Assembly: GCF_039534165.1 (NCBI RefSeq)
Contig: NZ_BAAAUX010000020.1
Location: 186,001 to 250,000 of the forward strand
From: Saccharopolyspora_D taberi
GTDB taxonomy: Bacteria; Actinomycetota; Actinomycetes; Mycobacteriales; Pseudonocardiaceae
Direction of reading: 5' to 3'
Length of the DNA stretch: 64,000 nt
Position 1 is the first letter of the stretch. Each line of letters opens with the position of its first letter. A model generated the notes under the pieces. That model worked only from the letters and a program-made list of their open reading frames with translations. It was not told the DNA's origin and searched no databases. Position numbers and translations under genes: made by a program. Positions 32,309 through 39,734 of the stretch are shown piece by piece.

Positions 32309-32737
32309 TCAGTCCTGAGCCAGCTTCACGATCGCGCTGGCACCGCTCAGCACGCCCTGCTCGGCGCTGCGAGCCGTGATGTTGACCTTCACCGTGCCGT
32401 CGTCGTTCTTGGCCGCCACCTTGCCCGACAGCTCCACGAGAGCGCCTTCGCCGTCGTCGGGCACGACCACCGGCCGGGAGAACCGCACGCTGTACTTCGC
32501 GACCGCGCCCGGGTCACCGGCCCACTGGCTCACCAGCCGGCCCGCGAGGGCCATCGTGAGCATGCCGTGGGCGATCACGTCCGGGAGACCGACCTCGGTG
32601 GCGAACCGCTGGTTCCAGTGGATCGGGTTGAAGTCCCCGGACGCCCCGGCGTAGCGCACGAGGTCGTCCCTGGTCACCGGGACTTCCAGGGTGGGCAGCT
32701 GGTCGCCCTTGGCGACCTCGGACATCCGCAGCGTCAC
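32309..32737 (-). CDS. hadB: MaoC-type (3R)-hydroxyacyl dehydratase subunit, HadB-like
   Basis: A 142-residue hot-dog protein, the same length as mycobacterial HadB. The hydratase motif ASGDFNPIHWN holds the catalytic pair Asp 35 and His 40, followed by GLPDVIAHGMLTM. The GTG start overlaps the hadA stop (GTGA). In mycobacteria HadB is the catalytic partner of HadA in the FAS-II dehydratase of mycolate synthesis. The order rpmG-hadA-hadB near tRNA-Trp-secE matches that locus, but hadC is absent here. In this organism the pair may dehydrate other acyl-ACP or CoA substrates. Confidence 0.88.
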   Translation of the reverse strand: MTLRMSEVAKGDQLPTLEVPVTRDDLVRYAGASGDFNPIHWNQRFATEVGLPDVIAHGMLTMALAGRLVSQWAGDPGAVAKYSVRFSRPVVVPDDGEGALVELSGKVAAKNDDGTVKVNITARSAEQGVLSGASAIVKLAQD

Positions 32738-33195
32738 TCGCTCTCCCCTTCCGCCGTTCCCCGCGCCACCAGCAGCGCGGTCGCGGTGCACACCCGCTCG
32801 CCCTCGACCGTGGTGATCTCGGCGCGCAGGGTGAGGAAGTCGTTGCCCGCGCGCTCCTTGATGTCGTCGACGTGCACCGCCGTCACCAGCCGGTCACCGG
32901 CCTGGATCGGCCGGTGGTGGACGAACTCCTGCTGGCCGTGCACGACCCGGCTGTAGTCCAGCCCGAGCTGCGGGTCCTGCACGATCGAGTCGTGCGCCCG
33001 CATCGACAGGATCACCGCGAACGTCGGCGGTGCGATCACGTCCGGGTAACCGGCGGCCTTGGCCGCCTCCGGGTCCCGGTGCAGCGGGGAGTCGTCCTTG
33101 ATCGCGTCGGCGAACTCGCGGATCTTCTCCCTGCCGACCTCGTACGGCTGCGACGGCGGGTACTCACGTCCGATGAATGACTGGTCAAGCGGCAC
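32734..33195 (-). CDS. hadA: MaoC-like dehydratase subunit, HadA-like
   Basis: A 153-residue hot-dog protein of the FAS1-like dehydratase N-terminal type (YEVGREKIREFADAI, PDVIAPPTFAVIL, VVHGQQEFVHHRPIQAGDRL). It lacks the Asp/His hydratase motif, as HadA does, and so is the substrate-binding, non-catalytic partner of the overlapping hadB-like gene. The start is GTG 33195, with only a weak upstream site. A terminator-like hairpin lies between it and rpmG, so it may depend on read-through or its own promoter. Confidence 0.87.
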   Translation of the reverse strand: MPLDQSFIGREYPPSQPYEVGREKIREFADAIKDDSPLHRDPEAAKAAGYPDVIAPPTFAVILSMRAHDSIVQDPQLGLDYSRVVHGQQEFVHHRPIQAGDRLVTAVHVDDIKERAGNDFLTLRAEITTVEGERVCTATALLVARGTAEGESE

Positions 33196-33250
33196 GCAAG
33201 CAGGCTACAAGGCCCTCGCGCGCCCGGGCACCGGGGAGAGCGCGGAACGC

Positions 33251-33285
33251 GAAGACCCGCCCCGGCTCGGCCGGGACGGGTCTTC
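33251..33285 (-). terminator. terminator-like hairpin after rpmG
   Basis: GAAGACCCG/CGGGTCTTC (9 bp) with an inner CCCGGC/GCCGGG stem, 35 bases after the rpmG stop and ahead of the hadA start. Only a weak T stretch follows on the minus strand. Confidence 0.7.
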
Positions 33286-33320
33286 GGTGGAACTGGATCT
33301 CGCGAGTGGATCCGCTGTGG

Positions 33321-33485
33321 TCAGCGGGTCTCCTTGTGCACGCGGTGCGTACCGCAGTTCGGGCAGAACTTCTTCATCGCCAAGCGGTCCGGGTCGTTGC
33401 GCCGGTTCTTGTTGGTGATGTAGTTGCGGTGCTTGCACTCCTCGCACGCCAGCGTGATCTTGGGGCGGACATCGGTCGCGGCCAC
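33321..33485 (-). CDS. rpmG: 50S ribosomal protein L33
   Basis: A 54-residue ribosomal protein, start at GTG 33485 (AAAGG upstream). It begins MAATDVRPKITLACEECKHRN and contains two cysteine pairs (CEEC and CPNC), so it is the zinc-binding form of L33. The paralog without Cys, induced under zinc starvation in some actinobacteria, is not in this window. It lies just after tRNA-Met. Confidence 0.96.
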   Translation of the reverse strand: MAATDVRPKITLACEECKHRNYITNKNRRNDPDRLAMKKFCPNCGTHRVHKETR

Positions 33486-33543
33486 GGGGGTGCCTTTCTC
33501 TTCGAACTTCCTGGGACGGTCCGCGAGAACGCGAACCCCTCAA

Positions 33544-33619
33544 TGGTAGCGGTGGCCGGACTTGAACCGGCGACACAGCGATTATGAGCCGCTTGCTCTA
33601 CCGACTGAGCTACACCGCC
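33544..33619 (-). tRNA. tRNA-Met (CAT), elongator type
   Basis: A 73-nt tRNA plus encoded CCA (33544-33546). Acceptor GGCGGTG/CACCGCT, discriminator A, anticodon loop CTCATAA. The anticodon stem AGCGG/TCGCT lacks the three G-C pairs of initiator tRNA, and position 1:72 can pair, so it is not the initiator. Ile2 (lysidine) cannot be fully excluded from sequence. Confidence 0.92.
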
Positions 33620-33691
33620 GCACTGGGAACAGCTTATCCCATGCAAAAACAGCCGCAGTACCCATTTGTCGAGCACCGCGGCTGCCTTCCG

Positions 33692-33764
33692 AGCCCCAAT
33701 ACGGAATCGAACCGTAGACCTTCTCCTTACCATGGAGACGCTCTGCCGACTGAGCTATTGGGGC
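33692..33764 (-). tRNA. tRNA-Thr (GGT)
   Basis: Acceptor GCCCCAA/TTGGGGC, discriminator T, anticodon loop ATGGTAA with anticodon GGT, T-arm CTACGGTTCGATTCCGTA. CCA is not encoded. It is co-directional with tRNA-Met 72 bases downstream. Confidence 0.96.
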
Positions 33765-33786
33765 GTGCCCTTGCGGAGCGATTAGA

Positions 33787-33792
33787 ACTCTA
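33787..33792 (-). promoter_or_regulatory. candidate -10 box of the tRNA-Thr/tRNA-Met/rpmG unit
   Basis: TAGAGT on the minus strand would give a start about 15 bases before tRNA-Thr. The GC-rich segment upstream (33796-33836) contains CCCCC/GGGGG hairpins that probably end the EAL gene transcript. No good -35 was seen. Confidence 0.4.
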
Positions 33793-33846
33793 CACACCCC
33801 CTCGGGGGCCCTGAAACGGGGGGTCCCCAAAGGGGGAAACCGCAGG

Positions 33847-36480
33847 TCAGTGCACGAGAGTCAGCACGGTCTCGGATCTCGGCCCGCGGCGGCGCACGGT
33901 CCGCGCCTGGAGCCACGCCTCCAGCCGGTCCTCGGACAGCGGCCGGGAGATCAGGTACCCCTGCGCGATGTCGCAGCCCATCGCCACGAGCTGGTCGCGG
34001 GCGGCGTCGTCCTCGACGCCCTCGGCCACCACGACGAGCTCCAGCGAGTGGCCCAGCTCGACGATGGAGCGCACCACGGCCATGTCCCCGAGGTCGGTCC
34101 CCATCCCGAGCACGAAGCTCTTGTCGATCTTGACCTCGTCCACCGGCAGCTGCCGCAGGTACGCCAGCGAGGAGTACCCGGTGCCGAAGTCGTCGACCGC
34201 CAGCACCACGCCCAGCGCGTGCAGCCTGCGCAGGACCGGCATCGACCGCTCCGGGTCCTCCATGACGCTCGACTCGGTCAGCTCGAAGGTCAGCAGCTCG
34301 GGCGGGATGTCGTGGCGCCCCAGCGCCTCGGCGACGCGGTCCGGGAAGGACTCGTCGGCCAGGTTGCGCACAGAGAGGTTCACCGCGACCGACATCCGCA
34401 GCCCGCGGTCCAGCCACTTGCGCACCTTGACCAGGGCGCACTCCATGACGAACGAGGTCAGCGCGTCGACCAGCCCGGTCGCCTCGACCACCGGGATGAA
34501 CTCGTCCGGGTCCAGCCGCCCGTACTCCGGGTGCGACCAGCGCACCAGCGCCTCGGCCCCGACGACCTGCCGCTCCGGCAGCGAGACCTTCGGCTGGTAG
34601 TGCACCTCCACCTGGCCGGAGTCGAGCGCCTGCCGGAACTGGGTGACCAGCTGGAACCGGCGGAGGAACACCTGGCCCATCGCGGGCGCGTACTGGCGCA
34701 CCCCGTCCTCGCCGTTGCGCGCCGCCCGGACCGCGACATCGGCCCGTTGCAGCAGCGTGTCGACGTCGTTCTCCGGCTCGCCGTCGCCCGGCGCCGACGA
34801 CACGTAACCCGCGACGCCCGCGGCCTCGACGACCAGCTTGTCCAGCGGGTACGGCTCGGCGATCACCTCGCGCAGGTGCTTGGCGACCTCGTGCGCCTCG
34901 TCCTCGCTGTGGTCGAGCAGCAGCACCGCGAAGGCGTTGGCCTCCAGCCTGGCCAGCGGAGCGTCGGTGCCGAGCGCCTCGCGCATCCGGCGGCCCGCCG
35001 CGACCACCATCCGGTCGCCCCAGGTGTAGCCCAGCGCCTCGCTGACGGTGGTCAGCACGTCGAGGTCCATCCGCAGCACCACGGCCGTCCTGCCGTTGCG
35101 CAGCTCCTCGGCGGCCATCTCGCGGAAGCCGGTGCGGTTGAGCAGCCCGGTCAGCGGATCGTGATAAGCGTCATGCCGGAGCCGCGCGAGGAGTCGGCGG
35201 TTGTCCATCGCGGTGGCCAGGTGGCTCGCGAGCGTGTGCAACAGCCGCACGTCGGCCCGGCCGAAGCCGCGCCAGCGGCTGACCCGGTCATGCGCCTCCA
35301 CCGCGCCGAGCAGCTGGCTCGCACCGCGCAGCGGCACCACCAGCGACTCGTACGCCCCGCGCTGGCGCAGCGCCCGCCGCACTTCCTCCGGCGCCTCCAG
35401 CGTCCGGAACGAACGCACGTGGCTGCCCGGCAGTTGCAGCAGCGGATCGTCGCGGAGAGCGGAAGGAGCGGCCTGCTCCGCGGCCTCCGGCAGCGGATCC
35501 CCGGCGACCAGCGTGCTGACCTCGCCGCTCGGGTCCAGCCGGAGCCGCAGCACGACCCGGCTCGCGTTGAGCTGCTCCCGGATCCGCTCGGCCACCGGCT
35601 CCCACTCGGTGACCGACACCTCCGCGGCCTCGCCGCCGTCGGACGGTCCACGCGCCGTGGCCTGCCCGGACCGGGCGACGCTGAGGCTGACGTCGCTGAG
35701 CGCTTCGAGGTCCCGCTGCTCCCGCAGCAGCCCCGAGTACGCGCGGTAGAGGCCGAGCACTGCGACCGCGACGAGCGCGACCAGCAGCCAGCCCCACAGC
35801 GTGCTCCTGGCCACCTCGTAGCTGATCAGGCCGACCGAGGTGTTGAGCAGCCCGACCGCGAGCGTGTTGACCGCCAGCCGCGCGCCGGCCGAGACCCGCA
35901 TCGCACCGCCGAGCACGTGCAGGGCGGCGAGCGCGAAACCGCAGCTGATCAGCGGAGACGTCAGGGTGCCGACGACCGGCCCGAACCAGTCCGGCCCGAT
36001 CCCGACGATGGCCTGGTTGACCGCGTGCGCGACCGCGAAGGGCACCGCGATCTCCAGGCACATCACGCCCGCGTTGTAGGCGACGTGGGTGGCGGCCCGC
36101 CGCCCGACCTGCGCGCCGAGCCCGGCCAGCAGGTTCGCGGCCAGCACCACCTCGAACGGGGCGGTGAGCAGGCCGAGGATGAGCGGGATCTCGGTGAAGG
36201 AGATGGTCCAGCCGACCCGCTTGACGTCCACGTCGATGGTCAGCTGCTCGGCGAGCAGGAAGCCCATCGCCAGCAGCGGCCCGATCAGCAGCAGGTTCGA
36301 GTTGTACTGGAACGGCAGCCAGGCCGAGGTCACCGCGGACGCGGCGACGCCGGCGACCAGCACCGCCAGCGAGAAGAAGGTGAAGATCCGGCGGCGCACC
36401 GGGTCGACCTCGGCGCGCACGGGTGGACGGGAAGCGTCCAGCGCCGTCTGCGATTCCAGAGAGCGATGACGCTCGATCAT
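33847..36480 (-). CDS. membrane GGDEF-EAL protein: c-di-GMP phosphodiesterase with degenerate GGDEF
   Basis: An 877-residue protein. The start is ATG 36480, with GGAGGAGG upstream. The N-terminal ~240 residues form a multi-pass membrane sensor (about eight hydrophobic segments, e.g. IFTFFSLAVLVAGVAASAV). A GAF-like part (about 290-420, ending ASHLATAMDNRRLL) follows, then a GGDEF domain whose signature is EANAF (513-517) instead of GGDEF, so no cyclase activity is expected. The EAL domain is intact: EALVRW (Glu 643), FELTES, DDFGTGYSSLAYL, VKIDKSF and AEGVE. It probably hydrolyses c-di-GMP in response to an envelope signal. A c-di-GMP-binding-type YajQ protein is encoded 3 kb away. Confidence 0.9.
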   Translation of the reverse strand: MIERHRSLESQTALDASRPPVRAEVDPVRRRIFTFFSLAVLVAGVAASAVTSAWLPFQYNSNLLLIGPLLAMGFLLAEQLTIDVDVKRVGWTISFTEIPLILGLLTAPFEVVLAANLLAGLGAQVGRRAATHVAYNAGVMCLEIAVPFAVAHAVNQAIVGIGPDWFGPVVGTLTSPLISCGFALAALHVLGGAMRVSAGARLAVNTLAVGLLNTSVGLISYEVARSTLWGWLLVALVAVAVLGLYRAYSGLLREQRDLEALSDVSLSVARSGQATARGPSDGGEAAEVSVTEWEPVAERIREQLNASRVVLRLRLDPSGEVSTLVAGDPLPEAAEQAAPSALRDDPLLQLPGSHVRSFRTLEAPEEVRRALRQRGAYESLVVPLRGASQLLGAVEAHDRVSRWRGFGRADVRLLHTLASHLATAMDNRRLLARLRHDAYHDPLTGLLNRTGFREMAAEELRNGRTAVVLRMDLDVLTTVSEALGYTWGDRMVVAAGRRMREALGTDAPLARLEANAFAVLLLDHSEDEAHEVAKHLREVIAEPYPLDKLVVEAAGVAGYVSSAPGDGEPENDVDTLLQRADVAVRAARNGEDGVRQYAPAMGQVFLRRFQLVTQFRQALDSGQVEVHYQPKVSLPERQVVGAEALVRWSHPEYGRLDPDEFIPVVEATGLVDALTSFVMECALVKVRKWLDRGLRMSVAVNLSVRNLADESFPDRVAEALGRHDIPPELLTFELTESSVMEDPERSMPVLRRLHALGVVLAVDDFGTGYSSLAYLRQLPVDEVKIDKSFVLGMGTDLGDMAVVRSIVELGHSLELVVVAEGVEDDAARDQLVAMGCDIAQGYLISRPLSEDRLEAWLQARTVRRRGPRSETVLTLVH

Positions 36481-36621
36481 CCACCCTCCTCCCCGCCTGG
36501 CGACACGGGGGCCGCACCGGATTGCCGTACGGGATCGTGACTCACGACAGGTGACCTTGGCCAGGGGCCAATGGCCCACGACGCACCCCGCCGGCGGGAA
36601 CGTTCGCCATGTGGGACGGAC

Positions 36622-36638
36622 TTTTCACCGCGTGAAAA
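36622..36638. promoter_or_regulatory. 17-bp perfect palindrome upstream of the EAL gene
   Basis: TTTTCAC-CGC-GTGAAAA, an exact inverted repeat 142 bases before the start. It is in the 316-base gap between the EAL gene and the next hydrolase, and it is AT-rich compared with its surroundings. A regulator-binding site is likely. Nothing else clear is seen in this gap apart from the terminator at 36765. Confidence 0.5.
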
Positions 36639-36764
36639 CCAGCCGACCAGGCAATATCGCGGGCAGGCCAGCTCAGCGGACGCAATCCCGAAACCGGGGG
36701 AGAAAGTCGCGAAACGACTGTGAGCATGGCCGCAACAACCGAACCGCGCCGTCACGGTACGTGT

Positions 36765-36781
36765 CCACCCGCGACGGGTGG
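36765..36781 (-). terminator. terminator-like hairpin after the 36797 gene
   Basis: CCACCCG-CGA-CGGGTGG (7-bp stem), 15 bases after the hydrolase-like stop on the minus strand; no T run. Confidence 0.5.
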
Positions 36782-36796
36782 TGACGATCTTCGAGG

Positions 36797-37771
36797 CTAG
36801 CCTATCCCGATCTCGTCCAGGAAGTCCCGCACGGCCCGGTCGAGGTCGGCCAGCCCGGTCTCCTCGATCGGCAGGTGCCCGGCCCCGCGCAGCGCCGCGA
36901 ACCGGGTCGGCGCCGCCACCCGGTCGAAGAACTGCCGGGACAGCAGCACCGGCAACCAGCGGTCCTCCTCCGGGTGGGCCAGCAGCAGCGGAGCGCCGCG
37001 GAAGTCCTCGGGTTCGACCACCGGCGGGGTGCTGAGGTAGCTGCGGACCAGGTTGAACGAGATCCAGTTCCCGCCGCCCAGCGGGTCGGCCCAGACCAGG
37101 TCGGCGAACTTGACGTTGTTCGACGCGGCGGCGACGTTGGCCAGCCAGTGCACCGGCACCTTCACCTCCCGCAGCGGCCACGGGGTAAGCGCCAGCATCC
37201 CCGAGAAGCTGCTGAGCTCGGGACGTGCGGCGAGCCGCCTGCGCACCTCGCCGCGCCGGGGGTCGGCCAGGCAGGTCACCACGAGCCCGGCCACTTCAGT
37301 GCGAGCCGCGACGTCGTAGGCGAGGCGGCCACCCGTTCCGATGCCGAGGAGCACGACCGGCCGCGGGTCCGCGCGGCGCCGCTCGGCGATCAGGTCGACG
37401 ACGCAGTCGACCCACCTCCGGTAGGTCACCGCCCTCCGGCCGGGATCGCTGAGGCCGAACCCGGGCAGGTCGGGCGCGACGTACTCCAGGCCGTCGGTGG
37501 AGGGGAGCCGCCCGTAGGGCGCGAGCATGCGGCCGTAACCGCCTGCACCGTGCAGGGCGACGAGGATCGCGGGGGCGTCCGGTTTGGGCACGAGGTCGAG
37601 GTGCACGGTCGCACCGCGCCAGCTCCACCACTCCTCCTGCGGGGCGTTCTCCGCGGTCAGCCGCATGCCGCCGGGAAAGAACTCCTGGTAGTTCAGCCAG
37701 TGCGGGTGGTGGGAGTAGCCCTCGCCTGCTTCGGCCGGGCGCTCGGAGGTCGTTCGGGCGTTCGAAGCCAC
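36797..37771 (-). CDS. alpha/beta hydrolase-fold protein lacking the serine nucleophile
   Basis: A 324-residue protein of the alpha/beta hydrolase fold: VALHGAGGYG (oxyanion HG), PDLPGFGLSDP, and C-terminal LRGAGHLPIEE with the histidine. At the nucleophile elbow, where active enzymes have G-x-S-x-G, the sequence is LGIGTGG, with Gly at residue 145. The serine, or an Asp or Cys substitute, is missing. It may therefore be a binding protein, or use a different residue. The start is GTG 37771, with only a weak upstream site. It has no operon partners. Confidence 0.8.
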   Translation of the reverse strand: MASNARTTSERPAEAGEGYSHHPHWLNYQEFFPGGMRLTAENAPQEEWWSWRGATVHLDLVPKPDAPAILVALHGAGGYGRMLAPYGRLPSTDGLEYVAPDLPGFGLSDPGRRAVTYRRWVDCVVDLIAERRRADPRPVVLLGIGTGGRLAYDVAARTEVAGLVVTCLADPRRGEVRRRLAARPELSSFSGMLALTPWPLREVKVPVHWLANVAAASNNVKFADLVWADPLGGGNWISFNLVRSYLSTPPVVEPEDFRGAPLLLAHPEEDRWLPVLLSRQFFDRVAAPTRFAALRGAGHLPIEETGLADLDRAVRDFLDEIGIG

Positions 37772-37859
37772 GACTTGAACATACGGCGAAATCCGGACGC
37801 GCGTCCGGAGCGCCTCCGCGCACGGGGCCGATCCGCCCGGGCGCGTAGGGTTTTCCGCC

Positions 37860-38159
37860 GTGCAGGACCCCTACTTCGTCCAGGTCGCCACCGGCGAGCT
37901 CGCGGATCTGCTGGGCGCGCTGGACGTCGTGGCCGGCGCGGACCTCAACGACCGCTACCGCAAGCTGATCACGGACTCCCGTCGCGCCCTGGAGGCCGAG
38001 CAGATCCGCCTGACCCAGGCCCGCGGTATCGCGAAGCGCCTGATGGTGCTGGTCAAAGCCGCGGGCCCGGACTTCCGCGACGGGCTGGACGAACCGGCCC
38101 GCCGCGCCCTGGACGCGGGCCTGACCCAGGCCGATTCCCTGGTGCACGAAGCCCGCTAG
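37860..38159 (+). CDS. small helical protein, unknown function
   Basis: A 99-residue protein from a GTG at 37860. There is no Shine-Dalgarno site; TAGGGT lies 8 bases before the GTG, so it could be a leaderless mRNA with -10 TAGGGT. The sequence is predicted helical (YFVQVATGELADLLGALDVVAG, then EAEQIRLTQARGIAKRLMVLVK). No motif is recognised. It is divergent from the hydrolase-like gene. Confidence 0.6.
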   Translation: MQDPYFVQVATGELADLLGALDVVAGADLNDRYRKLITDSRRALEAEQIRLTQARGIAKRLMVLVKAAGPDFRDGLDEPARRALDAGLTQADSLVHEAR

Positions 38160-38171
38160 GCATTCGTTCAC

Positions 38172-38187
38172 CAGTTCGAATGAACTG
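38172..38187. repeat. short inverted repeat CAGTTC-GAAT-GAACTG
   Basis: A perfect 6-bp-arm inverted repeat 13 bases after the stop of the 37860 gene. It could be a weak terminator or an operator. Confidence 0.4.
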
Positions 38188-38378
38188 ATGGCCGGATCAT
38201 GGCGCGAGGCCGAATGCCCTGGGCACGATGGTTTCAAGCGATCACCGCACGCCGAACCGTCGAACGGAGCAACCATGAACAGCACCCGAAGGAGCCGCAC
38301 GGCGGTTTCTCCCCTCGCAGCAAGGCAATCCGGATCTCGACCGGCCGCATTCGCCGCACCTGCGGCTAATCTGGCGGA

Positions 38379-38639
38379 ATGGCCATCGACCGAGCGGCCC
38401 GGGCCCGCCGCAGGCGCGAACTGCGCGCCGCTGCCGGGCAGGAGGCTGCCCAGCAGCCGACCATCGCGGCGACCACCGCGATGGAGATCGAGGGCCTGTT
38501 CACGCCCGCCGCCAGGCACCGGCTGGAGCACCAGGAGTGGGTCGCGGTCGCCAAGCAGGACGACCGCGAGTCCGGCGCGGGTCCACTGGACCTCGAAGCC
38601 GAGGTCGTCCGCCTGACGACCCCGCCCACTCCCAGCTGA
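38379..38639 (+). CDS. small basic protein, unknown function
   Basis: An 86-residue protein from ATG 38379. TAATCT lies 6 bases upstream, with no Shine-Dalgarno site, so a leaderless start is plausible. The N-terminus is strongly basic (RAARARRRRELRAAAG), followed by an Ala/Thr part and EIEGLFTPAARHRLEHQEWVAVAKQ. The codon bias agrees with coding. I cannot assign a family; overlapping frames are shadows. Confidence 0.5.
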   Translation: MAIDRAARARRRRELRAAAGQEAAQQPTIAATTAMEIEGLFTPAARHRLEHQEWVAVAKQDDRESGAGPLDLEAEVVRLTTPPTPS

Positions 38640-38920
38640 CCTGCCCCGGCCCGGCTGACCCGACCCGGCCCCCACACCGCAGCCACTCCTCGCCTGCATC
38701 ACGGGAACGGTCCGGCACCTCGTCGGAATGGTCCGGACTCTCGTCCACTGGCACCGCACCGGCGACTACCGGCACCGGAACGGACAGCGGCTCGCACGGG
38801 ATCCACATAGGACAGTCACAAGGTGTACCGGGCCACCAGCGAAGAAAAGATCAACCCAGGCCGGGAACGCCACCCAAGGCGACGACCGAACAAAAGCCCC
38901 CACCGCACCGTGGGGGGCCT

Positions 38921-38938
38921 GGGGGGTTCGAACCCCCC
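38921..38938. repeat. 18-bp palindrome GGGGGGTTCGAACCCCCC
   Basis: A perfect 18-bp palindrome 63 bases from tRNA-Tyr. It resembles a tRNA T-arm (GGTTCGAA between G and C runs), so it could be a remnant of a tRNA-type attachment site; a plain hairpin is equally possible. Confidence 0.5.
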
Positions 38939-38954
38939 AACATCAATACGAAGA

Positions 38955-38987
38955 GAGCCCCGTCCACGCATTCCGTGGACAGGGCTC
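38955..38987 (-). terminator. tRNA-Tyr terminator
   Basis: GAGCCC-c-GTCCACG / CGTGGAC-a-GGGCTC (13 pairs, one mismatch) with a 5-nt loop, 13 bases after the tRNA 3' end; the minus strand then reads TCTCTTCG. Confidence 0.75.
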
Positions 38988-39000
38988 CCCTACTCTCGAG

Positions 39001-39081
39001 TGCCGGGTGAAGGATTCGAACCTCCGAAGCTTGCGCGGCTGATTTACAGTCAGCTCCCTTTGGCCACTCGGGCAACCCGGC
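39001..39081 (-). tRNA. tRNA-Tyr (GTA)
   Basis: An 81-nt type II tRNA with a long variable arm. Acceptor GCCGGGT/ACCCGGC, discriminator A, anticodon loop CTGTAAA with anticodon GTA, T-arm GGAGGTTCGAATCCTTC. CCA is not encoded. Confidence 0.95.
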
Positions 39082-39205
39082 GTCGCGCGCCAGTTGAACT
39101 GGCTTGCGTGGAAAGGATACATACCGGCGTCCACCGGATTGGCAGGGGGGCGTGGCGGTAGCGTGTCGCGTGGACGAATCGTTGCGCTCTGCAGGAGGTA
39201 GACAG

Positions 39206-39697
39206 GTGGCAGACCCGTCATTCGACGTGGTGAGCAAGATCGACCGCCAGGAGGTCGACAACGCGCTGAACCAGGCGGCCAAGGAGTTGGCGAACCGGTT
39301 CGACTTCCGCGGCACCGGCACCAAGATCCAGTGGGCAGGCGATGAGGCCGTGACCCTGGAGTCGGAGACCGAGGAGCGCTGCAAGGCGGCGATCGAGGTC
39401 TTCAAGGAGAAGCTGATCAAGCGGGGCATCTCGCTCAAGGCGTTCGACGTGGGTGAGCCGGCGTCTTCGGGCCAGGTGTACCGGGTGACCGGCAAGCTGG
39501 TGCAGGGCATCGCGCAGGACGTGGCCAAGAAGATCTCGAAGAAGATCCGCGACGAGGGTCCGAAGGGCGTGCAGGCGCAGATCCAGGGCGACCAGCTCCG
39601 GGTGACCGGCAAGAAGAAGGACGACCTGCAGGCGGTCATCTCGCTGCTGAAGTCGGCCGACTTCGACGTCGCCCTGCAGTTCGAGAACTACCGGTGA
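39206..39697 (+). CDS. yajQ: YajQ family nucleotide-binding protein
   Basis: A 163-residue protein, the length of E. coli YajQ. The start is GTG 39206, with GGAGGT 7 bases upstream. It has two ferredoxin-like halves: SFDVVSKIDRQEVDNALNQA at the start, and KISKKIRDEGPKGVQAQIQGDQLRVTGKKKDDLQ near the end. YajQ proteins bind nucleic acid and, in Xanthomonas and Pseudomonas, c-di-GMP, and act on transcription. Whether this one binds c-di-GMP is not known; the EAL phosphodiesterase nearby is suggestive. It is co-directional with rmlA, 37 bases away. Confidence 0.95.
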   Translation: MADPSFDVVSKIDRQEVDNALNQAAKELANRFDFRGTGTKIQWAGDEAVTLESETEERCKAAIEVFKEKLIKRGISLKAFDVGEPASSGQVYRVTGKLVQGIAQDVAKKISKKIRDEGPKGVQAQIQGDQLRVTGKKKDDLQAVISLLKSADFDVALQFENYR

Positions 39698-39734
39698 CGA
39701 CCGGCCGCGCGCCGCTGCCGGAGGGGGTGTCCAG

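Larger units (their letters stand above)
38640..39000. other. gene-free stretch before tRNA-Tyr
   Basis: About 360 bases without a credible gene. It contains two neighbouring hairpins (38897-38916 CCCCCAC/GTGGGGG, and the palindrome at 38921-38938) and the tRNA-Tyr terminator. The rest shows nothing I can name. Confidence 0.5.

Noticed and set aside
38275..38378. Small ORF beginning ATG 38275 with a GGAG site
   Set aside because: It continues into the wrong frame of the 38379 gene with Arg/Pro/Ala-rich shadow composition; not convincing.
38921..38938. A further tRNA gene
   Set aside because: Only a T-arm-like palindrome; no acceptor, D or anticodon arms can be folded around it.
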